From Streptomyces sp. CA-278952 (lineage in GTDB: Bacteria > Actinomycetota > Actinomycetes > Streptomycetales > Streptomycetaceae), in contig NZ_CP112880.1 in the NCBI RefSeq assembly GCF_028747205.1, positions 5,828,001 through 5,892,000 on the forward strand: a stretch of DNA of 64,000 nucleotides. The letters are read 5' to 3'. The first letter of the stretch is position 1. The number at the start of each line of letters is the position of its first letter. The translations under genes and the position numbers were made by a program. The notes under the pieces are model-generated. The model was not told the origin of the DNA and did not search any database. It saw only the letters and a list, made by a program, of their open reading frames with translations. Shown here piece after piece: positions 50,171 through 58,455 of the stretch.

Positions 50171-50186
50171 TCGCAGCGAGGAATCC

Positions 50187-50948
50187 ATGAACGACAGCAC
50201 TGCCGCAGGACCGACCGCGACCGGCGACGACGCCGCGCCGCCGGTCCCCGAGGAGATCAGGGAGGCCGCCCGGCTCGCTCCCGATCACTGGCTCGGCATG
50301 GTCGACCCGGCCTGGGCGGGCGAGGGTGATCCGCCGGAATGGGCGGTGGTGGGCCGGTGGCGGTCCGGTCTGGACGGAGACATCGAGGAGTGGCAGCCCA
50401 ACGAGGCCTACCAGCCCTCGCCCCAGGCGCTCGGCTGGCCCGCCCCCACCGATCCGGTGGACGAGGCGGTCCAGCTCTCCGCCACCGGTTACGGTCCGGG
50501 GGAGGCGGTCCCCAGGGCGCTGGCCACGGCGGAGGTCGCCGTCCTGCTCGGGCCTGGCGGCGTACCGCTGTCGGCCCTCTCGCCCGACGGGACCGCGGTC
50601 GTACCGGTCTTCACCTCTCCCACCCATCTGCACGCGGTCGGCCGCTTCGGCTACGAACTCGCCCCGGTCACCGAGGTGATGGAACGACTGCCGGACGGCC
50701 ACCTGCTCTACGTCAACCCCTCCGGGCCGGTCGGTATGACCGTCGAGACCGATGCCCTGCGCCGGGCGGTCGTCGAGTCCGCCGGAGTGACGCCGGAAGA
50801 ACCGCCGCGCTCCTCGACGGCGGCCAACACCGGCGGACCGGAGTCGTCGGCCACCGAGGCGGACGGACCGGAGCCCTCGGCCACCGCCCCTCGCACGGAC
50901 CCCGCCGAAGAGACCGTCCACGACCCCTCCCTCCGCTCCGAGAGCTGA
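50187..50948 (+). CDS. T7SS-associated SseB-like protein, paralogue 1 (253 aa)
   Basis: First of three tandem paralogues. The N-terminal half carries APDHWLGMVDPAW, WAVVGRWRS...GDIEEWQPNEAYQPSP. The C-terminal half ([15 protein letters not shown] to YVNPSGPVGMTVE) resembles the SseB fold. A disordered acidic tail ends it. I recall NCBI calling this family type VII secretion system-associated protein; no function is known. ATG with GAGGAA upstream; a GTG at 50163 overlapping the giant gene's stop is the alternative. Position directly after the giant effector suggests a chaperone, adaptor or immunity role (inference). Confidence 0.83.
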   Translation: MNDSTAAGPTATGDDAAPPVPEEIREAARLAPDHWLGMVDPAWAGEGDPPEWAVVGRWRSGLDGDIEEWQPNEAYQPSPQALGWPAPTDPVDEAVQLSATGYGPGEAVPRALATAEVAVLLGPGGVPLSALSPDGTAVVPVFTSPTHLHAVGRFGYELAPVTEVMERLPDGHLLYVNPSGPVGMTVETDALRRAVVESAGVTPEEPPRSSTAANTGGPESSATEADGPEPSATAPRTDPAEETVHDPSLRSES

Positions 50949-50993
50949 CCGCCCCCCGAACATCGCACGTAGCGAACCGATGGAGTCGCCCCG

Positions 50994-51791
50994 ATGACGA
51001 GCCCTTCCGGAGCACCGGACCGCGAGCCCGACCACCCCGCCGATGCGGAGACGGTCGACGGGCCCGCCGCCCCGGTGCCGCGCCCTTCCGGCGTCCAGGG
51101 CGGTCCGCCCGCCGTGCTGCGGGGGCAACCGGGGTTCCGGGAGCCGCCCGAGGACTACGTCGAGGCGGCGAAGGCGGCCCCCGACCACTGGCTCTCCGTG
51201 ATCGACCGACACTGGACCGGAGACGAGGACGAGCCCACGCCCCCCTGGGCGATCCTGGGGCGCTGGCGCAGCGACGCCGACGGCGACATCGTCGAGTGGG
51301 AGGAGAACGACGAATACCGCCCCTCGCCCGACGCGCGCGGCTGGGCCCCGCCGGTCAGCCCGGTGGACGCCGCCGTGCAGTTGGTCGCCACCGGGTACGC
51401 CTCGGAGGACCTGTTCGCCCTGATGGTCGCCGACGCCGAAGTCGCCGTGTGCCTCGACGAGGAAGGCGGTCTGGCGGTCACCGACGCGCAGGACGGCACC
51501 CAGGCCGTTCCCGTCTTTCCCTACTCCCCGGAACTGGACCAGAACAGACTGCCGCCGCACGAGACGATGCTGGTTCCCGACCTCCTGCACCGGCTGCCCG
51601 AGGGGAAGGAAGTGCTGGTCCTCAGCTCGTCCGCTCCGGTGGGCCAACTCGTCACGCCGAGCGCCCTGCTGGCGGCGCAGGCCGAACTGGAGGAGTTCGC
51701 CCGCCTGGAGGCGGCCGACGGCTCCGGGACCGCCCCCTGGGCCCCCGGATCCGCCGAGGAGCGGCCCGAGTTCTTCCGGGGAGAGGGCTGA
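50994..51791 (+). CDS. T7SS-associated SseB-like protein, paralogue 2 (265 aa)
   Basis: Same layout as its neighbours: APDHWLSVIDRHW, WAILGRWRSDADGDIVEWEENDEYRPSP, then an SseB-like half with AVPVFPYSPELD and LPEGKEVLVLSSSAPVGQLV. It is the most diverged of the three in the C-terminal half, where the NPxGPxGM motif reads SSSAPVGQL. No membrane or signal segment. 45 bp after the previous gene, GGAG 8 nt ahead of ATG. Confidence 0.83.
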   Translation: MTSPSGAPDREPDHPADAETVDGPAAPVPRPSGVQGGPPAVLRGQPGFREPPEDYVEAAKAAPDHWLSVIDRHWTGDEDEPTPPWAILGRWRSDADGDIVEWEENDEYRPSPDARGWAPPVSPVDAAVQLVATGYASEDLFALMVADAEVAVCLDEEGGLAVTDAQDGTQAVPVFPYSPELDQNRLPPHETMLVPDLLHRLPEGKEVLVLSSSAPVGQLVTPSALLAAQAELEEFARLEAADGSGTAPWAPGSAEERPEFFRGEG

Positions 51792-52097
51792 GCCCGTGGG
51801 CATCGGTCGACCGCGTCGGGCGGTGGCAGGGCAGGGCAGGGCGGCAGGGAGGGCAGGACCGGGCGGCGGCGAGGGCAGGACGGTACGGATCCGACTCCTC
51901 CGACTCCGCTTTGTGCAGGTACGGTTCATCCGTGAGCGGAATCTTCGCGTGGCCGGTGATTCTGCTTGCCGCCCGCACGCCGGCCCTCTGCTCCACGGCC
52001 GAGGGATCCGGTCCAGCAGTCCGCACCGTCGGACTGTCAACGCATGAGGGTGAGTTCGCAACAATGGCTCGTGTCTTCTGCTCTTGGAGCCCCGCCG
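51792..52097. other. Intergenic region with a G-run cluster (306 bp)
   Basis: No gene is supported. Five GGG runs at 51829-51853 (gaps of 2, 2, 5 and 1 nt) make a textbook G-quadruplex motif on the + strand just downstream of the paralogue 2 stop. The rest is less GC-rich than its surroundings and may hold a promoter for the next gene, but I cannot point to clear -35/-10 boxes. Confidence 0.45.
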
Positions 52098-53024
52098 GTG
52101 AGTGAGTACGTCGACAGTTCCGTCCCGGAGATACCTTCCGCGCCGGGACCCGAGCCCCTCCCCGCGGTCGAGGGCGACCCGGCGATACCGGTGCCGACAC
52201 CCGCGGCGGCCGCCGCGGGCGCGACCGACGGCGGGCCGGCCGAACCGGCCCTCGCCCCGGGCGGTCCGGTGGCCACGGCCGGTCCGCCGCCCGGGCCGCC
52301 CCCGGAGGTGGTCGAGGCGGCCCGGGGGCTGCCCGACCGATGGCTGAGCGTCCCCGACGCCGAGTGGTCGGGGCAGGGCGCGCCGCCGGACTGGGCGGTT
52401 CCCGGTCGGTGGCGTACCGACGCCGCGGGGACGATCGTGGCGTGGGAGGACAACGAGGACTACCGCCCCTCCCCGGCGGCGCTCGGCTGGCCCAGGGCCA
52501 CCGACCCGGTGGACTCCGCCGTTCAGCGCGCCGTGACCGGCTACGGGCCGGCCATCGAGGTCCTGCGTACCCTGGCCGCGTCGAAGGTCGCGGTGCTCAC
52601 CGGCCCCGACGGTGGGCCGACCGTCCTCCGGTCGGCCCAGGGCGACCCCGTGGTCCCCGTCTTCACCAGCCCGGCCCACCTCCGCGCCCTCGGATCGTTC
52701 GCCGCCCGGCTGACCCCGGTCGCCGACGTGGTCGCGGGTCTGTCCGAGGGGCACTCCCTCTACGTCAATCCGACCGGACCGGCCGGCATGATCATGGAGA
52801 CCGAGGCGTTGGCCGAGGAGATCGCCGCCCAGGAGCGCGGCGAGGCCCGGCCGGTGGGCACGGACGGCCCGGAGGGGCCAGGCGCGCCGCGCATCCGAGC
52901 GGTCCAGGTGACCGGTGCCGACCGGGTCGCCGCCGACGTGCCCGGAGCCGACCGGCTCGCCACCGACGTGCCCGGCCGGACGGAATCGGCCGCGTCCTCG
53001 GCCGGAACGGAGGCTCGGGCATGA
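52098..53024 (+). CDS. T7SS-associated SseB-like protein, paralogue 3 (308 aa)
   Basis: Third paralogue, with a longer disordered Pro/Ala N-terminus (about 75 residues) before [35 protein letters not shown] and the SseB-like half ([28 protein letters not shown]). The tail has [20 protein letters not shown], a short internal repeat. GTG start chosen because GGAG (52086-52089) is 8 nt upstream. Its TGA overlaps the next gene's ATG by ATGA, so the two are translationally coupled. Confidence 0.82.
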   Translation: MSEYVDSSVPEIPSAPGPEPLPAVEGDPAIPVPTPAAAAAGATDGGPAEPALAPGGPVATAGPPPGPPPEVVEAARGLPDRWLSVPDAEWSGQGAPPDWAVPGRWRTDAAGTIVAWEDNEDYRPSPAALGWPRATDPVDSAVQRAVTGYGPAIEVLRTLAASKVAVLTGPDGGPTVLRSAQGDPVVPVFTSPAHLRALGSFAARLTPVADVVAGLSEGHSLYVNPTGPAGMIMETEALAEEIAAQERGEARPVGTDGPEGPGAPRIRAVQVTGADRVAADVPGADRLATDVPGRTESAASSAGTEARA

Positions 53025-56000
53025 AGGGCAGGGGAGTCTTCGCACGCCGACGCGGCGCCGGACCGTCCACCGGTGCCGCGCGCGACCGGGCTGCTGCCGC
53101 TCCGACCACCTCCACCGAACCGGACGGCGGAGCCGAGGAGGGGTTCCTGGTCGAGGACCACGACGGCATGCTGCTGCTGCGGACCTTCTCCGACGACACC
53201 CTCACCCCGGCCGACGTCGCCGACCTGGCCCGCACCATGCGCGCGGACGAGGACACCGTGACCGTCATCGCGGGCGCCGTGGGAGCGGGCTCCGCCGCCT
53301 TCTGGCCGAAGCTGAGCGAACTGCTCGACACGCTGGGCGGGTCGGGGGTCGACAGCGTACGGCTGGTCATGCCCGGCGCGGGGCATGACGCCGAGGGCCG
53401 GCCCGCCACCGCGCGCCGCATCGCCGACGCCTGGCGGATGGAGGTCGAGGCGCCGGACGGGCCACCGCTCGTCGTGCCGGGCGGCTCTCTCTTCATCCCG
53501 TCCGACGAAGGCGCCGGACTGCGGTCTCCGGCGGGCGTCTGGTGGCGGTTCGCGCCGGGGAAACGGCCGGAACCACTGGGCCCGCGCAGCCCGCAGCCGT
53601 CCTGGCAGTCCGCGCTGAACGGCCTTCCGCCGGCCCTGGCGGGCGGCTGCGTCGTCGAGCAGATACCCGCCGGAGTGCTGGTCCGTCCGTCCGGGGCCGC
53701 GCCGGCCCGGCCCGGCGACCTCTATCACGCCATACCGGTCGACCCCCGGCGCCTGACCGTGGTGGTCGGCGTGCCCTTCGGCGAGGACATCTCCGCCGAG
53801 GAGGTCGCCGATGTACTCGAAGCCCTGCCGGACGACGTCCAGGTCGACGTGCGGCTCGTGCCCGGCGGGCGGCGCGATCTGCTGCCGCTGGCCCAGTCGG
53901 TCTCCGACCGGCTGGACATCGAGGTGGAGGTCATGACCGGGCTGCCGCTCGTCGCGGCCGCCGGGCTGCTGGGCGCCTACTCCGTGCGGTCGGTCCTGGC
54001 GACGCCGGACGGCGCCCCGGCGTGGATCCCGTTCGTGGACGCGGTCCGGTGCGCCCCGCCGGACGCGGAGGGCCGCGCCCGGCCGCCCCGGCTGCTGCGC
54101 TGGAGCCCTCCGCTGCCGGGGCCGGCGCGTCCGGAGGAGGGCGTGGTCGGGCTGACCGATGACTGGCAGCTCACGGTGACCCGGGCCGGCATGTGGGTGG
54201 GGCCGCGCGGCGGTCCGGCGCTGTCGCCCACCGCCCGCCGGGTGGACCCGAGTGGTCCGGTGGTCGAGCTGGGCATGCCGGGTGAACTCCTCGACGCCTC
54301 GCTGTGGCCGGTTCTGTCGAACGTGCTGGAGTCCCTGGCGCCGGACCTGCGCGGTCGTACGATCCTGCACGTGCACGGTGTGGCCCGCGACGGCGGACGC
54401 GAACTGCGGCGGCTGGCGGGCCAGTACGGACTGCGTACCCTGCGCCACGCCGCCCCGGCCCCGGTCCGGGCCAGGCAGACGGCCCCGGGCCGTCCCGCAG
54501 GGGCCGTCGCCCCGTCCGGAGCCGCAGCCGGACTGGCATCGTTGTCACCGGCGCCTCACGTCCGGGGCACCGAGCGCCCGGCGTCGTCCGGACCGGCGGA
54601 GCGCGGCGATCAAGGCCCGCGGACCCAGTCCGGACAGCCCGCGGTGCCGCACCAGCCGGGACGGACCTCCGGATCCACCCCGGCCCCGCCGGCGAAGATC
54701 GGGGGCAGAGCGGCGCGCACGGACCGTGCACGGCAGCTCAGGGAGGCGATGGCCGCCGGTGCGGAGACGGGCAGGGGGGCGCAGTCGAGCGCCGCGACGG
54801 GGGCGGGCGCATCCGGTACGCCGACCGCCTCTACGCCGTCGGGTACGCCGGGCAGACCCGGAGCCTCCGGTGCGCGCTCGATACCTGGTACGCCCTCCAC
54901 GCCCCGTACGCCCGTTATGTCGGGTACGGCCGATGCGTCCGGTGCGTCCGCGACGCCTAGCACCTCGGGCACGCCTAGCACCTCGGGCACGCCTAGCACC
55001 TCGGGCACGCCTAGCACCTCGGGCACGCCTAGCACCTCGGGCACGCCTAGCACCTCGGGCACGCCGGGCGTATCCGTCGCGTCCGGCAGGAGTGCGGCAC
55101 GCGGGGAGCGTGAGCGACGGGCGGACACGTTCGACTGGTCGGACGACCGCGTTCCGACGGGGTTCGCCGGACGGGCCCACGCGTCGGGAACGACCGCAGG
55201 ACCGGCCCGTGGCACTCATGCCGCTCCGACGCCCCCGGCCCCGGCCCTGGAAGCGCGGGAGCCGGATGCCCCCGTCGCCGGTCGGGACGAAGACCCTGTA
55301 CGGGCCCCCGGCCCCGAAGGAGCCGGCCCCGAAGGAGCCGGCCGCGCGGGAGCGGCGGCCGGGACCGGAAGCGACGGCAACGGGGGAGCAGCCGGGACCT
55401 CCGGTCCGGACGAACGCGCCGAGGCTGCTGACGCCACCGACGCGACGACCGGGAACGCCGCCACGCCCGAAGGCACGTTGGCGGCCGTCGGCTCCGAACC
55501 GGAAGGCGTGCAGGGCCGGTCCGGTGCTGAGCGGAAGGACCCGGCGCCTGCGGTGCCCGAGGGCACCGGCAGCGACCGGGGCCTCGTTGCGGACGCCGGA
55601 TCCGCGCCCGCCGAGGGAGCGGAGGAGCCGAGAACGAGCGGTGCGTCGCTCCCCGCGCCCGGCCCCGAGGGAGCAGGCGAGGAGAAGACCTCGGCGGAGG
55701 CCGAAGGCCCGGAACCGTCCGAAGCCCCGGACGATCCGGCAGCCGCCCCCACCTCGTCACCGTCCACCGGACCGGACCCCACCGGGGTCACCCCGGCCGC
55801 TCCCCGCCCCGCCGGCACGGACGTACGCGCTCCGGAGCCCGCGCTCGCCCCGCCGGGACCGGCGCACCGGGTAGTGGCCGAATCCTCCGACCCCGCGCCG
55901 GCGACGGCGCCGGTCACCTCGACCGCCTCGTCGGATCCCGGTGCCCCCCGGCTTCCGGACGTACCCCCCGTACCGGACGCACCGGATTCCCGAGGCGTTC

Positions 56001-56881
56001 CCGATCCCGAGGCCCCCGACACGGCCGACACCGGCCACGTGACCGAGGCCGAGGCCGAGGCCGAGGCCGAGGCCGAGGACGGAGAGGGGAACGGGGATGA
56101 GGGCGCGGAGGTCGTCCAGGCTCCGCTTCCCCCGATCCTGCTGGCCCCCGGTCACCGCAGCTCCGAGGCCGAGCGGGCCGCCTTCCGCGCGCTCGCGGGC
56201 GAGATGTGGGACCGGCACGGCGCGGCGGTCGCACGGGCGCTCGCCCGGATGCCCGCGCTGCGCGGAAAGGAACAGGAGGCGGCCCGCGCCGATCTCATCG
56301 CGCTGCGGATGTACCTGCACCTTCCCGAAGGACCTTTCAGTCACGGCGCGTTGACCTGGAGCCTGCGCGACCGCGAGCTGGACCTGCTGCCGTACGGTGC
56401 CTGCGTGGCCTCGGCGCTGAACCGGATGCCGTCCCACCGGGGCGCGGTGCTGCGCGGCACCACCGTGTCCGCGGGCGCGGGCCATCTTCACCCGCCGCGT
56501 CCCGGGACGCTGCTGCGTGACGCGGCTCTGGTGAGCTCCGTGCGACTGGACGCCGGAGCCCAGCCGCCGCCGGGTGACAGCTACGTCATCTGGTCGGTGG
56601 CCGGCCGCCGCGTGCGGCAGTTCTCCGAGCAGCGCGGACCGGAGGAGGTCGTGTTCGCCCCCGGGACGCTCTTCCGGGTGCTGGCCGTCCGCCGCGTGCA
56701 GCCCGGCGTACAGATCCATCTACGTGAACTGACCGGACCTGCCGAGGCGGTCACGCCCGATCCCGAGGGGGATCGGGCCGTGCTCGCCCGGCTGGAGGCC
56801 GTCGCGTCCGGACCCGAGGCGCCCAAGGGCACCGGCCACTGGCCGGAGCGCTGCGCGGGCGCTGTGGGGGCCGGACCGTGA
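53021..56881 (+). CDS. Large T7SS-locus protein with C-terminal ADP-ribosyltransferase-like fold (1286 aa)
   Basis: The N-terminal 490 residues contain three similar beta-alpha units (around [38 protein letters not shown] and [20 protein letters not shown]) of unknown function. A long disordered Pro/Thr/Ser/Glu linker (about 490-1020) includes six perfect TPSTSG repeats and an EAEAEAEAE run. The last 260 residues have R-S-E landmarks: R1145 (AVLRGT), S1172-S1173 (ALVSSV), then GRRVRQFS and [15 protein letters not shown], where E1209 aligns with the catalytic Glu. The first Glu of ExE is Pro here (P1207-E-E1209), so activity may differ from arginine ARTs. ATG with GGAGG upstream, overlapping the previous stop. 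No signal peptide; probably an effector or effector-like partner of the giant protein. Confidence 0.82.
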   Translation: MKGRGVFARRRGAGPSTGAARDRAAAAPTTSTEPDGGAEEGFLVEDHDGMLLLRTFSDDTLTPADVADLARTMRADEDTVTVIAGAVGAGSAAFWPKLSELLDTLGGSGVDSVRLVMPGAGHDAEGRPATARRIADAWRMEVEAPDGPPLVVPGGSLFIPSDEGAGLRSPAGVWWRFAPGKRPEPLGPRSPQPSWQSALNGLPPALAGGCVVEQIPAGVLVRPSGAAPARPGDLYHAIPVDPRRLTVVVGVPFGEDISAEEVADVLEALPDDVQVDVRLVPGGRRDLLPLAQSVSDRLDIEVEVMTGLPLVAAAGLLGAYSVRSVLATPDGAPAWIPFVDAVRCAPPDAEGRARPPRLLRWSPPLPGPARPEEGVVGLTDDWQLTVTRAGMWVGPRGGPALSPTARRVDPSGPVVELGMPGELLDASLWPVLSNVLESLAPDLRGRTILHVHGVARDGGRELRRLAGQYGLRTLRHAAPAPVRARQTAPGRPAGAVAPSGAAAGLASLSPAPHVRGTERPASSGPAERGDQGPRTQSGQPAVPHQPGRTSGSTPAPPAKIGGRAARTDRARQLREAMAAGAETGRGAQSSAATGAGASGTPTASTPSGTPGRPGASGARSIPGTPSTPRTPVMSGTADASGASATPSTSGTPSTSGTPSTSGTPSTSGTPSTSGTPSTSGTPGVSVASGRSAARGERERRADTFDWSDDRVPTGFAGRAHASGTTAGPARGTHAAPTPPAPALEAREPDAPVAGRDEDPVRAPGPEGAGPEGAGRAGAAAGTGSDGNGGAAGTSGPDERAEAADATDATTGNAATPEGTLAAVGSEPEGVQGRSGAERKDPAPAVPEGTGSDRGLVADAGSAPAEGAEEPRTSGASLPAPGPEGAGEEKTSAEAEGPEPSEAPDDPAAAPTSSPSTGPDPTGVTPAAPRPAGTDVRAPEPALAPPGPAHRVVAESSDPAPATAPVTSTASSDPGAPRLPDVPPVPDAPDSRGVPDPEAPDTADTGHVTEAEAEAEAEAEDGEGNGDEGAEVVQAPLPPILLAPGHRSSEAERAAFRALAGEMWDRHGAAVARALARMPALRGKEQEAARADLIALRMYLHLPEGPFSHGALTWSLRDRELDLLPYGACVASALNRMPSHRGAVLRGTTVSAGAGHLHPPRPGTLLRDAALVSSVRLDAGAQPPPGDSYVIWSVAGRRVRQFSEQRGPEEVVFAPGTLFRVLAVRRVQPGVQIHLRELTGPAEAVTPDPEGDRAVLARLEAVASGPEAPKGTGHWPERCAGAVGAGP
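54953..55060 (+). repeat. Six perfect 18-bp direct repeats
   Basis: The unit ACGCCTAGCACCTCGGGC occurs six times head-to-tail with no mismatch, coding for TPSTSG x6 in the linker of the 1286-residue protein. Perfect identity points to recent slippage expansion; copy number probably varies between strains and linker length with it. Confidence 0.92.
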
Positions 56882-56917
56882 CGCGACAACGAACCCTGAC
56901 AGGAGCGAGGACCTTAC

Positions 56918-58336
56918 GTGGCACGAGAGCATGATCCAACCCCCCGCATATCCACGCGGTCGGGCATGTCCACCGGCGAGGGTGGCACGGGGAACGGCCG
57001 GAACCCCGGCGGCTCATCGGTATCGGTCCGCCGAGCGGTGACCATGCCCGGAGCGCCCGGAGCGCCCGGGGACCCCGGCAGCGCGCTGGCGCCGGGCGGC
57101 GGCGAGCGGCCCGGCGGAACGGCCGCGTCCGCCGCCGGAGCTGCTCCGAAGGCCGCCGCCCGAGCGGAGAACCCGGTGGCCGGGACCCCCGCGAACACGA
57201 ACGCCGACGCGACCACGAACGCCTCCACGGGTCCGGACGCCGCGAACACCGGCGAGGTGAACGAGGGGCGCACCAACGCGCCGCGGGACGAACCGGAGAG
57301 CGCCGCCGAACCCGCCGCCGCCCCGGCCGCGGCAGTGTCCGGCACCGCTTCCACGACGTCGTCCGTTCCCACCGCAGAGCTGGCGACCGTCAGTACCGAC
57401 GGTCCGACTTCGGGCACCGCGGCGACCGCCACCGGAACCGGTGGCGGCGGTGGCGCGAGCTCGCAGGAAGGCGACGAACCGCCCGGCAGCCGGCCCAAGA
57501 AGCCAATGCTCGCGGCGGCCGGCATCGTCGGCGCGCTCCTGATCGCGGTGCCCTTCCTCCTGGCAGGGCAGGACGACCGCGAGCCCGAGCGCACCCGGAC
57601 CGAGAACGCGGCCGGCACGGTGCTGGACAGCGAACGCCCTCCGGTTCCGGAGACCTACACCAGCCAGTCGCCGGCCCCCTCCGCCACGCCGAGCAAGAAG
57701 GAGGAGAAGAAGGAGAAGAAGGAGAAGAAGCCGGTCGGCCCCGTGATCCACCAGCAGCCGGTCACGCCTTCGCCGACCCCCTCCCCGGAGAAGTCCAAGA
57801 CCGAGAAGAAGCCCGAGCCCAAGCCCAAGGCCAAGAAGCTGACTCCGGCCGAACAGCTCCGCCAGTGGGCAAACGGACGCTCCGGGGTCCAGAACACCGT
57901 GATCAAGAACGCGGCGACCGGCCAGTGCGTGGACGTCCCGGGCTGGGGCAAGGGCGAGGTCAACAGCCGTATCAACCAGGACCCCTGCACGGCCTCGACC
58001 GCCGACAACCAGCTGTGGAACCTCGACATCGTGGACCAGGACGGCGGGCCCCAGAACGCGCCCCTCTTCCTGATCCGCAACAGCAAGGGCGGGCTGTGCC
58101 TGGACCTGGGCTACTACGAGGCGAGGCCAGCGGGAACAAAGGTCGCCCAGTTCCACTGCAACGCGACCGGCGACAACCAGCTCTGGTGGCTCGACCCTCG
58201 CGGGGACGGGACCAACTGGATCCGTAACGCGGTCAGCAACGACCTGTGCCTGCGGCCGACCGGCGGCGCGAGCGCGGGAGACGACACCGCGCTCGAAATC
58301 GCCAACTGCGGCTTCGGCGATCGCTGGATCGTCTGA
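56918..58336 (+). CDS. Single-pass membrane protein with C-terminal ricin-type beta-trefoil lectin domain (472 aa)
   Basis: A disordered Ala/Pro/Thr-rich cytoplasmic N-terminus (1-195), one membrane helix (M197 to about 217), a Lys/Glu/Pro-rich stalk (KKEEKKEKKEKK) and a RICIN domain (about 323-472). Its lobes show CVDVPGWGKGEVN...NQLWNL, CLDLGYYE...NQLWWL and CLRPTGG...DRWIV, the QxW-type signatures. The predicted orientation puts the lectin outside, where it could hold carbohydrate of the wall or of a target cell. GTG start with GAGG upstream; 36 bp after the preceding gene. Last gene of the locus, before a strong terminator. Similar proteins often sit in Streptomyces T7SS loci (recalled, not checked). 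Confidence 0.85.
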   Translation: MAREHDPTPRISTRSGMSTGEGGTGNGRNPGGSSVSVRRAVTMPGAPGAPGDPGSALAPGGGERPGGTAASAAGAAPKAAARAENPVAGTPANTNADATTNASTGPDAANTGEVNEGRTNAPRDEPESAAEPAAAPAAAVSGTASTTSSVPTAELATVSTDGPTSGTAATATGTGGGGGASSQEGDEPPGSRPKKPMLAAAGIVGALLIAVPFLLAGQDDREPERTRTENAAGTVLDSERPPVPETYTSQSPAPSATPSKKEEKKEKKEKKPVGPVIHQQPVTPSPTPSPEKSKTEKKPEPKPKAKKLTPAEQLRQWANGRSGVQNTVIKNAATGQCVDVPGWGKGEVNSRINQDPCTASTADNQLWNLDIVDQDGGPQNAPLFLIRNSKGGLCLDLGYYEARPAGTKVAQFHCNATGDNQLWWLDPRGDGTNWIRNAVSNDLCLRPTGGASAGDDTALEIANCGFGDRWIV

Positions 58337-58350
58337 GGATCCGCCCCGGC

Positions 58351-58412
58351 GGAGCGACGCCCCCGTTCCCACGGTGCAGCCTTACGCACCACGGGAACGG
58401 GGGCGTCGCTCC
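58351..58412. terminator. Bidirectional terminator between the T7SS locus and the serine hydrolase
   Basis: A 20-bp perfect stem (58351-58370 with 58393-58412), extended by a near-perfect upper part, separates two convergent genes (58336 and 58456). No T-tract, as usual here. Confidence 0.8.
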
Positions 58413-58455
58413 TTCGTCCGGAAGGAGATGGCGCACCGCCGACGCAGCGGCCGGT

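Noticed and set aside
35546..47989. A 4147-codon antisense open frame
   Set aside because: Same shadow effect over the duplicated half of the giant gene; composition is non-protein-like and it ends within coding sequence.
14291..50170. A polyketide or non-ribosomal peptide megasynthase
   Set aside because: Size fits, but no ketosynthase (DTACSS), carrier (LGxxS) or condensation (HHxxxDG) motifs occur in the frame.
50163..50186. GTG at 50163 as start of SseB-like paralogue 1
   Set aside because: It would overlap the giant gene's stop, but GAGGAA sits correctly before the ATG at 50187, and the family-like text begins there.
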